A stretch of 64,000 nucleotides of DNA from JBHIBC01 sp046758905 (GTDB taxonomy: Bacteria; Acidobacteriota; Polarisedimenticolia; Gp22-AA2): the NCBI GenBank assembly GCA_046758905.1, contig JBHIBC010000003.1, positions 16,095 through 80,094 on the forward strand. Direction: 5' to 3'. The notes below the pieces were generated by a model. That model was not told the origin of the DNA and did not search any database. It saw nothing but the letters and a program-made list of their open reading frames with translations. Shown here piece by piece: positions 8,066 to 16,940 of the stretch. Position numbers and translations under genes: made by a program. Position 1 is the stretch's first letter; the number at the start of each line of letters is the position of its first letter.

Positions 8066-9385
8066 ATGGCAATACCATCCTCCAAACAGCTCGACCTTGC
8101 CGCCTTGCTCACCGACCTGAAACGGATCGGCGGGCAGGCGCGCACCCTCGCCGAGCGGCAGACGGTGACCGAGTCGTTCATGGACATGGACGACTTGCTG
8201 ATGCTGGAAGAGGCGACCAAGCGGATCATCGTGGCCCTGAGCAAGAAGGTGATGTATGGCCTACCGTTTGGAACCGATGTCCGTATTGCCGCTGTCGAGG
8301 CCACCCATCACCAGGCGCTTGCTGGCGGGCCCACAGCTGGGCAAACGGTCCCTGCACAGGCGTCGCGCACTTACCCGGAGACGAACCCGGATCGGGCGAC
8401 GTCGCGATCACAACGCGGACGGCCGCGACCGCACGGGATCGTTGGTTCAACCGAGGGCGTGCGTCGAGTCCACCAACTGATCGAGAAGGCATCCGCGTGC
8501 TCGCTCCCGGTGCTGATACAGGGCGAAAGCGGTACCGGAAAGGAGCTGGTGGCTCGAGCCATTCACGAACGCTCGGATCGGCGCAATCGGCGCTTCTGCT
8601 GTGAGAACTGCTCGGCCTTGTCCGAGAGCCTGCTCGAATCGGAGCTCTTCGGCCACGTGCGCGGCTCCTTCACAGGCGCCGATCGCGATCGCAAGGGGAT
8701 CCTCGAGCTGGCCGACGGGGGCACTCTCTTCCTCGACGAGATCGGCGACATGAGCCTGCGTATGCAGAGCAAGCTGCTGCGTGCGCTCCAGGAGCACGAG
8801 TTTCGGCCGGTGGGCGGCCGAGAGACGATTCGAATAGACGTGCGAATCATCTCGGCCACCAACCGGCGACTGGCCCAGCTGATGAGAGAGGGTGCCTTCC
8901 GCGAGGATCTCTTCTATCGCATCAACGTTATCGCCATCAATCTCCCCCGACTTCAGGCGCGAAAGGAAGACATCCCCCAGCTCACTGATCACTTCCTCGA
9001 CCGAATAGCCGAGGACACCGGTCTTCCCAGAAAGGTGCTCTCCACCGGAGCGCTTGAGCTCCTCTCCGGGTACCACTGGCCTGGGAACATCCGGGAGCTC
9101 GAGAACGTCATTCAGCGCGCCGTAGCGCTGAGTGACAGCCTGCGCATCGAGGCATCGGACCTTCCCGACCGGATCCGTCATGTAATGATCACGGAAGAAT
9201 CCCCTCAGTACACCTCCGCCGGGAAAGGCGGCGAACAGCTGATGATCGAGAAGGCGCTGCACAACTTCGACGGGGACAAGACTCGCGCGGCGCGGTTCAT
9301 CGGCTGGAGCCGGCCCAAACTCTACCGACGCATGCGCGTCTACGGCATCCCGATCGATTTCGGGCGCGCCCGACGAAACGCATAG
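8066..9385 (+). CDS. Compact sigma-54 activator (AAA+ and Fis-type HTH)
   Basis: 439 residues. A short helical N-terminal region of about 125 residues, with no recognisable receiver or GAF domain, precedes the AAA+ domain. Walker A is GESGTGKE (about residue 153) and Walker B is LFLDEIGDM. The sigma-54 contact loop reads GSFTGA (about 200) instead of GAFTGA; the Phe and Thr that matter most are kept. The C-terminal HTH (GEQLMIEKAL, AARFIGWSRPKLYRRM) is very close to that of the giant fusion upstream, so both probably bind the same DNA sites. A GGAGAGA motif precedes the ATG. No sensor is visible, so activity may depend on another protein, on hetero-oligomers with the giant, or on expression level. 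Confidence 0.9.
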   Translation: MAIPSSKQLDLAALLTDLKRIGGQARTLAERQTVTESFMDMDDLLMLEEATKRIIVALSKKVMYGLPFGTDVRIAAVEATHHQALAGGPTAGQTVPAQASRTYPETNPDRATSRSQRGRPRPHGIVGSTEGVRRVHQLIEKASACSLPVLIQGESGTGKELVARAIHERSDRRNRRFCCENCSALSESLLESELFGHVRGSFTGADRDRKGILELADGGTLFLDEIGDMSLRMQSKLLRALQEHEFRPVGGRETIRIDVRIISATNRRLAQLMREGAFREDLFYRINVIAINLPRLQARKEDIPQLTDHFLDRIAEDTGLPRKVLSTGALELLSGYHWPGNIRELENVIQRAVALSDSLRIEASDLPDRIRHVMITEESPQYTSAGKGGEQLMIEKALHNFDGDKTRAARFIGWSRPKLYRRMRVYGIPIDFGRARRNA

Positions 9386-9895
9386 GATGCTGCCGAGCTC
9401 CCCGGCCACGAGACGGCCTGGCGGGCGGTCCTGACCTGAGTGGCCGTCCGGGCTCGACCGAGAGTCGAGCTTGCAGCCTCGCGCGCCGCGACTGGATCCG
9501 TGCTGATCGAATCCCGCGCCAGGGCCCGACCGTTCTCTCCGTCAGCGAAGCTCCCGCATCGGATCCGGCGCACCTCGCCGAAGCGGGCGGGACGGCGCTC
9601 TTCACCACCCACGGAGGGCGTCAACGACAGCAAGTCGTGATCTGCCGAGGGGATGGAGAACGGCCGTGACCGACGGGATCGGTCCCGTAGGATCGGCGGG
9701 CTCCTCATGCGAAGCAGCTCAACGACCCGGGAGGCGCTCCGATCTTCCCCGCCCACGACCGGCAGCCGCAGCCTCCTGGAGGCGTCCTCCACCTCCTCGC
9801 TTGCGACGAGAACACGTTCCCGAGAGGTGTCCTTTCGCCGGACACCGAGAGCGCCGGCGACTCGAGGACTGCGGTGGAGCGCAGCGCAGCCTCGC
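9386..9895. other. 510-bp intergenic region, no convincing gene
   Basis: Short open frames exist here but lack ribosome binding sites and have the Arg/Ala/Ser composition typical of shadow frames. The only structure seen is a 7-bp inverted repeat, GCTCGAC-CGAGA-GTCGAGC at 9452-9470, without a T-tract. It could be a weak terminator for the activator gene that ends at 9385. The region separates it from a converging gene. Confidence 0.4.
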
Positions 9896-12259
9896 TCACA
9901 AGGCCAGTTCCCGCAGCAGGTCGGCGAGTCGTTCGACCGCGCCGCTGGTGGAGGGCAGCCGGACGATCCTCCCGCGGCCCGAGACTTCCAGCACCAATCG
10001 CGCGCCGGACCTCACACCGGACCAGCTCTCCGGGTCCGCGGCCCGCAACGCCCGCTGGACCGAGTCCATCTGAGACGCGGTCAGAGCACGTGCCAGCCGG
10101 CGTCTCCGTCCGTCGATTACCCAAAGCTCGCCGTCCGATTCCACGACGATCCTCTTGCGGTCGGACATGACGAGCGTCAAGCGAGTGAACTCGACGGTGT
10201 CGCGCTCCGACTTCGCCGCGACGTCCCCGGCCCGCTCGTCTAACCGAGGCGCTGGCGACGGCTCCACGAGGAAAGGCTGGGAAAGCGCGAGAGCTCTCGA
10301 CACCGAACGACTCGACCGGGGCGCCGTCGCGTAGCCGAGCGATCGCGCGACCACGCCGTGACCGAACACCCCTTCGTACGACACGTCTTGGGGCATCTCG
10401 ACCGGAACGACGACCGGCCGCGACGTGCCGCCGGTGTTCGAGACCAGGCTGTCGACCGCCACCAGTGAAGTCCAGGGGGTCATCAAGCGGTGCCCGAGAG
10501 CGAGGCCGACGATCGACTCCTTCACGTCCTCCCTGCCCTCCCCGGCGAGCTCACGGCTCAGCCGGTGGATCCGGGCGCGCGCCCAGAGGCGCCCGAGGGC
10601 CTCGTTGTCCGTCGCCAGTTCCCGCAGGATCACGACGCGGCGCAGTGTCCGCGTGACGCCCCCGCGGCGCCCCTCCACCAGCACGAGGCCGGTCCCCGGC
10701 CTGCGGTAGCGGCCGTGGATCACCAGGGGCTGGCCCGCGAAGAGATCGGGGACCGAAGCGGGCTCGAGGTCCTCGACCTCCAGATCCTCCCAGCTGATGC
10801 GGATATCGGTGAAGATCGGGGTCTCGATCCGTTTGACGAATCGGGCGACCATTTCTTCCGGGGTCTCCCGCGGTCCGAGGAAGGCCGAAGCGCCCCTCCC
10901 CTCCTCGGCGAGACCCTCCAGGAGGTAGCGGTTGACGGAGGAGCCGATGCCGAAGGAGAACAATCTCGAGGCGCCCAACAGCCTGCGCACCTCGGCCAGG
11001 ATCTCCTGCTCGTTACCGATGAACCCGTCGGTCAGGAAGGCGACGATCCGCAGCCTTTCGGGATCCGCCGGCCCCTCCAGCGCGGCCCGGATGCCGGAGA
11101 TCATGTGGGTCCCTCCCTGACCCTGGAGAGAGTCGAGATAGGCGACGGCCCTTCGGACGTTCTCGGGGGTCGGGGCCAGCGGACGCGGCCCGAGGCCGGA
11201 TGCCCGCTCCGAGAAGCGGACGATCCGAAAGGTGTCCCGCGGCCTCAGCGCCTGAAGCGCCTGCTTCACCACCTCCCTGGCGGCCGCGATCGGCACTCCC
11301 CTCATCGAGCCGGAGCAGTCGATGACGAACACCAGTTCGCGCGGGACAGCCAGATCATCCGGCGCGGGCACCGCATCGGGCGCTGGTGGCTGCAGGATCA
11401 GCGTGAAGACGCCTTTGTCTTCCTCAGCTTCCGGATCGCGCCAGGAGAGAAGGCCCACCTCGGGCGCCTCGCCGCCCACGCGCCAGCGCATGCGGAAGTC
11501 GCGGTCCAACGCAGCCGCCCGGTGCGCGGCGAGGACGATGCGGGCGCGCGTAGCCCCCTCACGCTCGATCGACACCTGATGGGACGGCGATCGGAGGTCG
11601 TGAAGAGGCACGCCCGCGTCCAGGTGGAGCGCCAGATCGAGCCGCTGTCCGGTGCCTTGTCCGGGAGCGACCACCGGAGGATCGACGAGGCCCGGATCTC
11701 CCTGATCGGGCGGCACGAACCGCGGCCCCACGACGGTAGGAAACACATACTCGCAGGCGCCGTCCTCGCAGCGGATCTCCTGGTCGAAGGCCAGGATGAC
11801 CTCGATCCCGGCGCCGGGCAGGATGTTCGCGACTCTCTGCGCGAAGACGTTCGGGCGTTCCTGGTCCAGCAGGCCGGCCACCCGCCCCTCCTCGCGCGCC
11901 CGCTCGTAGATCTCCCGGGCCTCCTCGCGCCGCAGCATCTCGCTCCGGATCACCCGTTCGCCGATCCGCAGGGTCATATCGGTGACCGCCGCGCTCTCGG
12001 GGAGCGGGAAGATGTAGAGACCGTCGACGGTCTCCGTGTTGGGGTTCTCCCACTTCTGAGTCACTTCCACGTGAGCGATCGGTCCGGTCACGACCGCCCG
12101 CACATCCGTCCGCCGCAACAGAAACACAGAGGGGCGTCCCGTGGCAGGCGGCGGCTCGACGGACGGAGCGCTCGTGGCGGGCGCGGCCGGCACCGCGCCG
12201 GCCAGAGCCAGGGTGACGAATGAGATCACCGCGATCCGGAAACGTGCTTCCTGAGGCAT
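9896..12259 (-). CDS. Exported VIT and VWA domain protein
   Basis: 787 residues resembling bacterial inter-alpha-trypsin-inhibitor heavy-chain-like proteins. An N-terminal signal peptide (hydrophobic, ending near VPAAPATSA) is followed by a VIT domain (about 45-165) and a VWA domain (about 305-475). The metal-ion-dependent adhesion motif DCSGS and the later FLTDG are intact, so metal-dependent binding is expected. The remaining 300 residues are a beta-rich region and linker. No sortase or exosortase signal is obvious at the C-terminus, and no partner gene is adjacent. A cell-envelope adhesion or protein-interaction role is the family expectation; the ligand is unknown. Confidence 0.85.
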   Translation of the reverse strand: MPQEARFRIAVISFVTLALAGAVPAAPATSAPSVEPPPATGRPSVFLLRRTDVRAVVTGPIAHVEVTQKWENPNTETVDGLYIFPLPESAAVTDMTLRIGERVIRSEMLRREEAREIYERAREEGRVAGLLDQERPNVFAQRVANILPGAGIEVILAFDQEIRCEDGACEYVFPTVVGPRFVPPDQGDPGLVDPPVVAPGQGTGQRLDLALHLDAGVPLHDLRSPSHQVSIEREGATRARIVLAAHRAAALDRDFRMRWRVGGEAPEVGLLSWRDPEAEEDKGVFTLILQPPAPDAVPAPDDLAVPRELVFVIDCSGSMRGVPIAAAREVVKQALQALRPRDTFRIVRFSERASGLGPRPLAPTPENVRRAVAYLDSLQGQGGTHMISGIRAALEGPADPERLRIVAFLTDGFIGNEQEILAEVRRLLGASRLFSFGIGSSVNRYLLEGLAEEGRGASAFLGPRETPEEMVARFVKRIETPIFTDIRISWEDLEVEDLEPASVPDLFAGQPLVIHGRYRRPGTGLVLVEGRRGGVTRTLRRVVILRELATDNEALGRLWARARIHRLSRELAGEGREDVKESIVGLALGHRLMTPWTSLVAVDSLVSNTGGTSRPVVVPVEMPQDVSYEGVFGHGVVARSLGYATAPRSSRSVSRALALSQPFLVEPSPAPRLDERAGDVAAKSERDTVEFTRLTLVMSDRKRIVVESDGELWVIDGRRRRLARALTASQMDSVQRALRAADPESWSGVRSGARLVLEVSGRGRIVRLPSTSGAVERLADLLRELAL

Positions 12260-12667
12260 GGCTTGTCCTCCGCGGGTCCAGTGCGGGACGATGGCGAAGC
12301 CCTTTCGGGCTCCGCGAGGCCCTTAGACGACTGGGGTTGGAAAAGGTTCCCCGGACGCGACCGACCCGGGTCGGGCCCCTCCCGCCAAGGGAGCATCCCC
12401 GGCCCCCGTGCCCGGGAGTGCCGCAGCGTCCGGGAGTCGAGCGACCGCAGCCCGGGAGGGACTGCTTCCCCCCCGTGCCCGGGAGGAACGGTCGGGGGGG
12501 CATCCGCTTGACTTCACGGGAAGCGGTCGCTTACCATCAACGGGGTTCGTGGCGAGCCTGATAGGGGAGCCGGGCGGCGCGGGCCTCGCGATTCGGAACC
12601 GGGCGGCGGCGTGCCGGTGCCGCTTCCCTCGGGCACCTCAACATCCTGATTCGATCGTCGCCGTCGG
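12260..12667. other. 408-bp divergent intergenic region
   Basis: Lies between the VIT/VWA gene and the plus-strand MinD/ParA operon, so it should contain promoters for both. No sigma-54 or clear sigma-70 box is visible. There is a 5-bp hairpin AGCCC-TTTC-GGGCT at 12298-12311. A 14-bp direct repeat, CCCGTGCCCGGGAG, occurs near 12405 and 12472; it may simply reflect local composition. Confidence 0.4.
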
Positions 12668-13534
12668 ATGCCAGCCCGGTCGCCGCGCCGGGCAGGGCCT
12701 CTCGCTCCAGCGCGAGCATCGAGGCGAGCGATTCACTCCCGCATCGCCCTTGACCGGGCCATCGATCGCGATCGCCTGAAGGCCTGGATCCTGGCCGAGC
12801 CCGATAGCCTGGAACAGGGCTTCCGCGTCCTCGAGATGAACCTGGGCGCCGGCCCGGCGGGCAGCATCGACATCCTCGGGGCGGACTCAGAGGGGTCGCT
12901 CGTCCTCGCCATCCTGGCGGGGGACGACATCGATCGGTCGCTCCTGAGCCTCCTCGATCAGTACGGCTGGATCCGCGAACAGCGCTCGCTGCTGGAACGG
13001 CTGTACGTCTCGAAGGGTGTGAGGGAGGGTCGCCCGATTCGCACCCTCCTGCTCGCGCCCGGTTTCACGCACGCTTTCCTGAAGCGGCTCTCCCTGCTCT
13101 CCATCGGCATCGAGCCCTGCGTCGCGCGCCCCATCAGGGCGCGGGACGAGACCGTCCTGGCGATCGAGCCGGCGCGGACGATCTTCGGGCTCGAGCGTGG
13201 CCCGGGGCCGGAGGCCGGCGCCCGCCCGGAGGGGCCCGCCCCCCGGGGGTCGGTCACGGACTGGGCGCTCGAGCCGGCACCGGCCCGGACGCGAGACCAA
13301 CCGGCCGCGGGAGAGGACCCGGCGCTCGACGACCTGCTCGACGACCTGAGGCCGCCTCCGTCCCGCGACGGCGCGGGAACGCGACCCGCGCCGCTCGACC
13401 GACGGCCCGGCTCCGCTCCCCCGACGCGGCCGGCCGCGATCGGCCCCGACGCGCTCGAGCCCCTCAGCGCCGAGGAACTCGAGGAGTTCGACCGCTTTGA
13501 CCGGGAGCGGCGCGGGCGGAGTCCGGAAACATGA
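12668..13534 (+). CDS. Protein with a degenerate NucS/DUF91-like nuclease fold
   Basis: 288 residues, first gene of an uncharacterised operon. Residues about 35-155 follow the pattern of NucS-type PD-(D/E)XK nucleases: LEQGFRVLEMNLGAG, then SIDILGADSEGSLVLAIL, then DQYGWIREQ. The Glu-x-Lys expected after the Asp strand is replaced by AIL, so catalysis is unlikely and a DNA-binding or scaffold role is more plausible. The C-terminal 100 residues are Pro/Ala/Arg-rich and end in an acidic helix (LSAEELEEFDRFDRER). The ATG at 12668 lacks a clear ribosome binding site, so the start is uncertain. Fold assignment is pattern recognition only. Confidence 0.65.
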   Translation: MPARSPRRAGPLAPARASRRAIHSRIALDRAIDRDRLKAWILAEPDSLEQGFRVLEMNLGAGPAGSIDILGADSEGSLVLAILAGDDIDRSLLSLLDQYGWIREQRSLLERLYVSKGVREGRPIRTLLLAPGFTHAFLKRLSLLSIGIEPCVARPIRARDETVLAIEPARTIFGLERGPGPEAGARPEGPAPRGSVTDWALEPAPARTRDQPAAGEDPALDDLLDDLRPPPSRDGAGTRPAPLDRRPGSAPPTRPAAIGPDALEPLSAEELEEFDRFDRERRGRSPET

Positions 13535-13583
13535 CGGGGGAGCCGGTGCCATCGGCGTCCGGGCTCCTTCGGCGGAGTCGCGG

Positions 13584-14519
13584 GTGAAGCGACGGCGCCT
13601 GGGCCGGGGCCTCACGGATCTGCCGGCCGCCCCCGGAGGAGCGGACCTCGCCCCCACCTTCGCCGACTACCTCGCGAGCCTGCGTCCGGACGCGGGCGCA
13701 CCGCGGGCGGCGGGGTCACGGTGCGGCCCGCCCCCCGGCTCCGGCCCGAAGATCGTCTGCATCACCAGCGGCAAGGGCGGCACGGGGAAGTCCGTCCTGA
13801 CGAGCAACCTGGCCGTGCATCTCGCCGCCGCCGGGATTCGGGTGATGGCGGTGGACGCCGACATGGGGCTGGCGAACCTCCACCTGCTCATGGGAATGCG
13901 GCCATCGCGGACGGTGTTGGAGGTGATCCAGCGGGGAGCCTCGCTCGACGACATCGCCGAATTCGGTCCGATGGGTCTGCGGCTGGCGGCCGGGGGGTCG
14001 GGACGTCCGGAGATGGCCGATCTCCACCCGGCCCGGCTTCACCGTCTGGTGGCCGCGATGGAGGGCCTCGGGAGACGCGCCGAGCTGGTGCTCGTCGACA
14101 CCGGAGCGGGAATCGGACGGTCGACGACCTCGTTCCTGTACTCGTTGCGGGAGATCCTCGTTGTCACTACTCCGGATCTGACCGCGATGACCGACGCGTA
14201 CGCGGTGATCAAGCACGTGGCGCACAACAACGCGGCGGCGCGGCTGTCGCTGGTGGTCAACCGCGTCCCGAGCGCCCGGGACGGCCTGGAGGTCTCCAGC
14301 AGGATCGAGGCGATCTGCCGCCGGTTCCTCGGGCGGTCCATCCGGTACCTCGGACACATACTCGACGACCCGCGCGTGTCCACATCGGTCGCGGCCCGCA
14401 TCCCGATCCTCCTGAACCAGCCGGCCTCTCCGGCCGCCGCGTGCCTGCGGGGGATCGGCCGCTCGCTCCTCCTGGAGGTCGGGCCGCACCGAGACCCGTC
14501 GTCCGCACAGGCTCACTGA
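13584..14519 (+). CDS. MinD/FlhG-type P-loop ATPase
   Basis: 311 residues from GTG 13584; an in-frame ATG at 13497 would overlap the upstream gene. The deviant Walker A KGGTGKSVLTSN (about residue 62), AVDADMGLANLHLLMG and the switch VLVDTGAG are diagnostic of MinD/ParA ATPases that dimerise on ATP and bind membrane or DNA. The N-terminus (VKRRRLGRGLTDL) recalls the opening of ParB proteins. No FlhF, flagellar or MinC/MinE genes are nearby. A second ParA ATPase follows after 10 bp, so the pair probably positions or partitions a shared cargo encoded in this operon. The cargo is unknown. Confidence 0.85.
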   Translation: MKRRRLGRGLTDLPAAPGGADLAPTFADYLASLRPDAGAPRAAGSRCGPPPGSGPKIVCITSGKGGTGKSVLTSNLAVHLAAAGIRVMAVDADMGLANLHLLMGMRPSRTVLEVIQRGASLDDIAEFGPMGLRLAAGGSGRPEMADLHPARLHRLVAAMEGLGRRAELVLVDTGAGIGRSTTSFLYSLREILVVTTPDLTAMTDAYAVIKHVAHNNAAARLSLVVNRVPSARDGLEVSSRIEAICRRFLGRSIRYLGHILDDPRVSTSVAARIPILLNQPASPAAACLRGIGRSLLLEVGPHRDPSSAQAH

Positions 14520-14529
14520 GGAAGGGGAG

Positions 14530-15288
14530 ATGCCGATGCGGACCATCGCCATCGCCAATCAGAAAGGCGGCAGCGGCAAGACGACCACGGCGATCAACCT
14601 GGCGGCCTGCCTGGCGAGGCGCGGCCGGCGCACCCTGATTGTCGATCTCGACCCGCAGGCGCACGCCTCGCTGGGCCTGAGCCGCGGCCAGCCGTGCCTG
14701 GAGGGCGCCACCGTCTACGACGCTCTCACCAACGGGGGGACCCTGGCCGAGGTCGTGCATCCCGTCACGGAAGACCTCGATCTGGCCCCCTCCAACCCGC
14801 GGCTGGTCCTCGCGGAGCAGCGACTGGGCCTCCTGCCGCACGGCGAGGAGACCCTGCTGCGCGCCCTGAGCGGGATCGAGGGGCGGTATGCCTTCGTTCT
14901 GGTCGATTGCCCGCCCACAGGCGGGCTGTTGACCGCCAACGGCGTGCGCGCCGCGGACGAGACCATCATCACGATCGATGCCGGCTTTTTCGCCCTGTAC
15001 GGCGTCCGCCAGCTGCTCGAGTTCATCCGTGGCGTGGCCGCCGGCGGCGGTCCGGTCCGGGTCCGGGCCCTCGCGACCATGTACGACGGCCGCACCTCCT
15101 TCGCGCGCGAGATCCTCAAGGACCTGATGGGATACTTCGGCGAGTCGCTGTTCCGCACCGTCATTCATGCCAACGTCAAGATCAAGGAAGCGTCGAGCTA
15201 CGGGCTGCCGATCATCGACTACGACCCGCGTGCCCGCGGCTGCAGGGACTACATGGCCCTGGCGGAGGAGGTGATGTCCGAGTGCTGA
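14530..15288 (+). CDS. ParA family ATPase
   Basis: 252 residues. Walker A' NQKGGSGKTTTAINLA (about 10-25), IVDLDPQAHASLGL and VLVDCPPTGGLLTANG identify a Soj/ParA ATPase. AAGGGGAG precedes the ATG at 14530; M3 at 14536 is an alternative start. It differs from chromosomal ParA context because no ParB or parS is seen, and the next genes encode unfamiliar proteins. The stop codon overlaps the GTG of the next gene by 7 nt, indicating translational coupling. ParA-like ATPases without ParB often position protein complexes on the nucleoid; that role is inferred here. Confidence 0.85.
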   Translation: MPMRTIAIANQKGGSGKTTTAINLAACLARRGRRTLIVDLDPQAHASLGLSRGQPCLEGATVYDALTNGGTLAEVVHPVTEDLDLAPSNPRLVLAEQRLGLLPHGEETLLRALSGIEGRYAFVLVDCPPTGGLLTANGVRAADETIITIDAGFFALYGVRQLLEFIRGVAAGGGPVRVRALATMYDGRTSFAREILKDLMGYFGESLFRTVIHANVKIKEASSYGLPIIDYDPRARGCRDYMALAEEVMSEC

Positions 15289-16166
15289 ACGCGTTGCTAA
15301 TCCAGCTGTTCGGGCGGGACGTGACCGACCGGATCGTGGAGGCGGGGTTCTCGACTACCGAGGCGATCGCGTCGTCCGGGGCCGGGGCGATCGCCCACAG
15401 GGCCGGCATCCCGCTGCCGCTGGCGAGACGTATCGTCGCGGTCGCGGCCGAGACGGGGCCGGCGCCCGGGGTCCGCTCGCCGGCCGGCGGACGGGGACCG
15501 GCGGCCGAGTTGCTCGAGGAGCCATCGCCCGGCGCGGGACCGGCGGCGGCGGAGCGGCCGACCACGACCGCGCGGCGGCAGGCTCCCGCGCCGCGCGCAC
15601 GCCAGGAGCCGGAGCCTTCCACCCGGGCGGAGCGCCACGTTCGCCGCCCTTTCCGCCGGCCGCACAGCGCGCTCGCGGCGGCGAGCGATGCCCCGTCCGG
15701 AGGGCGCTCGGCGGTGGAGCCCGGCAAGGGACCGGAAGGGAGCGATGCGCCGGAACGGGGTCGCCCGTTCGTCGACGACGCCCGCCTCGTCTCCTGGATG
15801 GGGCTCGCGTCCCGGGCGGGGAAAGGCCCCGGCATGCCGATCTCCGTGTCCGAGGAGATCCTGAAGACCGAGCCGCAGGGCTCGAGGGAGTCGACCGCTG
15901 CACCGAGGAGACCGCCCCCCGACTCGATCGCGAAGCCGGCGACGGCCGCGCCGCGGCCTCGCTCGGATGACGCTCCCGGCGGTCGTCGCGCCCTGGTGCC
16001 GGGCTCGTTCTGGAGCTTCGGCGCATCGCCGGGCGCGCCGAAGAAGCCGGCCGCCCGGCCTCCGGGTGATCCTACCCGGGAGACGAAACGGAACGGGCCC
16101 GGGGCCCAGAGCACCGCCTGTGCTCCGCCGGGGACCTCGGGCAGAAGGAGCGACGATGGGCACTGA
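15282..16166 (+). CDS. HhH-like N-terminus with long Pro/Ala/Arg-rich tail
   Basis: 294 residues starting at GTG 15282, inside the end of the ParA gene. The first 60 residues form two short helix-hairpin-helix-like units (VTDRIVEAGFSTTEAIA, then HRAGIPLPLARRIVAVAAE), a fold that usually binds DNA non-specifically. The rest is low-complexity and probably disordered, rich in Pro, Ala, Arg and Gly, with one conserved-looking island (WMGLASRAGKGPGMPISVSEEI). It could link the ParA ATPase to DNA or to a cargo. No family is recognised. The gene overlaps the next one by 11 nt. Confidence 0.65.
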   Translation: MLNALLIQLFGRDVTDRIVEAGFSTTEAIASSGAGAIAHRAGIPLPLARRIVAVAAETGPAPGVRSPAGGRGPAAELLEEPSPGAGPAAAERPTTTARRQAPAPRARQEPEPSTRAERHVRRPFRRPHSALAAASDAPSGGRSAVEPGKGPEGSDAPERGRPFVDDARLVSWMGLASRAGKGPGMPISVSEEILKTEPQGSRESTAAPRRPPPDSIAKPATAAPRPRSDDAPGGRRALVPGSFWSFGASPGAPKKPAARPPGDPTRETKRNGPGAQSTACAPPGTSGRRSDDGH

Positions 16167-16668
16167 AGGGAGCCGACGGCCACGACGGGGCCGGGTGCGG
16201 GGCGCGAGTCCTCCGGCCGAGAGACGGCGGATCCCGCTGCCTCCCCTGCCGGCTTCGGGGCCGCCCGGGACGGGCGGGGGCTCTCCGGGCCGGCTCACCC
16301 GCGGGCCGGAGCGAAAGGCCGATCCCTCCCCCGGCCTCGACGATGCCGAGACCGAGATGCTGCTCGCGCCCGCTGCCCCGAAGCCCGTGGGGAGGCCCGC
16401 CCCGTCCCCCCCCGACGTGGATCCCGGCGGGCGCCGGCGCGGCGAGCAGTCGGGCGTCGGTCGCCGCAGCGGCCTGCCCGGGGCGAGCGTCATCAACGAC
16501 CTGGTCGAGGAGATCGAGAAGGACCAGGAGGCGGAGACGGTCCAGCACGGCCCGGGGGGCGGCCCACCGCCCCCCGCATACGCATGGACGGTGGCCTGCT
16601 CCTTCGTCCCCGGTGACGACCAGGATCCCGAATCAGAGCCGGAGCCGCACGACGCTTCAAGGAGGTGA
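16156..16668 (+). CDS. Disordered Pro/Arg-rich protein with acidic helix
   Basis: 170 residues. The start is set by GAAGGAG six nt before ATG 16156; the gene overlaps the previous stop. Most of the protein is Pro/Arg/Gly-rich and probably unstructured. A predicted helix (GASVINDLVEEIEKDQEAE, about residues 105-123) is the only segment that looks conserved. The gene has no recognised domain and is kept because of its ribosome binding site, operon position and 4-bp gap to the next gene. Confidence 0.55.
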   Translation: MGTEGSRRPRRGRVRGASPPAERRRIPLPPLPASGPPGTGGGSPGRLTRGPERKADPSPGLDDAETEMLLAPAAPKPVGRPAPSPPDVDPGGRRRGEQSGVGRRSGLPGASVINDLVEEIEKDQEAETVQHGPGGGPPPPAYAWTVACSFVPGDDQDPESEPEPHDASRR

Positions 16669-16672
16669 TCGC

Positions 16673-16879
16673 GTGTCGCGATTCAAGCTGGATGACTTTC
16701 CCCTTCTGGAGGTCTCGCCGACCTCGGCGTCGGCCCTGAGGACGAAGCTGGGAGAGATGCTGATCAGCTCCACTTCGGCGAGGGTGCGAGTCGAATCGAT
16801 CGACGAGCAGAGCGGCGAGTACCGGATCGTGCTCCATGGCACCCTCGACATGGAGAAGACGCCGTTCGACACCGTCTGA
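16673..16879 (+). CDS. Small protein, first of a tandem paralogous pair
   Basis: 68 residues from GTG 16673, with AAGGAGGTGATC just upstream, a near-ideal Shine-Dalgarno. It begins MSRFKLDDFPLLE and contains LRTKLGEML and DEQSGEYRIVL. It aligns end to end with the next gene at about 36 of 67 identical positions. Charged, without a signal peptide or membrane segment, so cytoplasmic. No known family. The regular pattern of a short N-terminal motif, a helix and two beta strands suggests a small adaptor that could bind one of the ATPases or the CphA-N-like protein. Confidence 0.7.
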   Translation: MSRFKLDDFPLLEVSPTSASALRTKLGEMLISSTSARVRVESIDEQSGEYRIVLHGTLDMEKTPFDTV

Positions 16880-16940
16880 ACGCCGCGCGCGAGGGCGAAG
16901 GCAGCGCGGAGGGATCTGCATCCTAGAGGAGGCTTACGAC

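Noticed and set aside
9440..9640. 66-codon frame in the 9386-9895 gap
   Set aside because: No ribosome binding site; composition is Arg/Ser/Ala shadow-like.
10490..12223. 577-codon plus-strand frame opposite the VIT/VWA gene
   Set aside because: Mirror frame of a clear VWA coding sequence with no domains of its own.
12405..12485. Direct repeat CCCGTGCCCGGGAG (two copies)
   Set aside because: Only two copies in a C/G-rich gap with no relation to a promoter; chance is likely.
15297..16496. 399-codon minus-strand frame opposite the Pro-rich genes
   Set aside because: Low-complexity on both strands; start signals and overlaps support the plus strand only.
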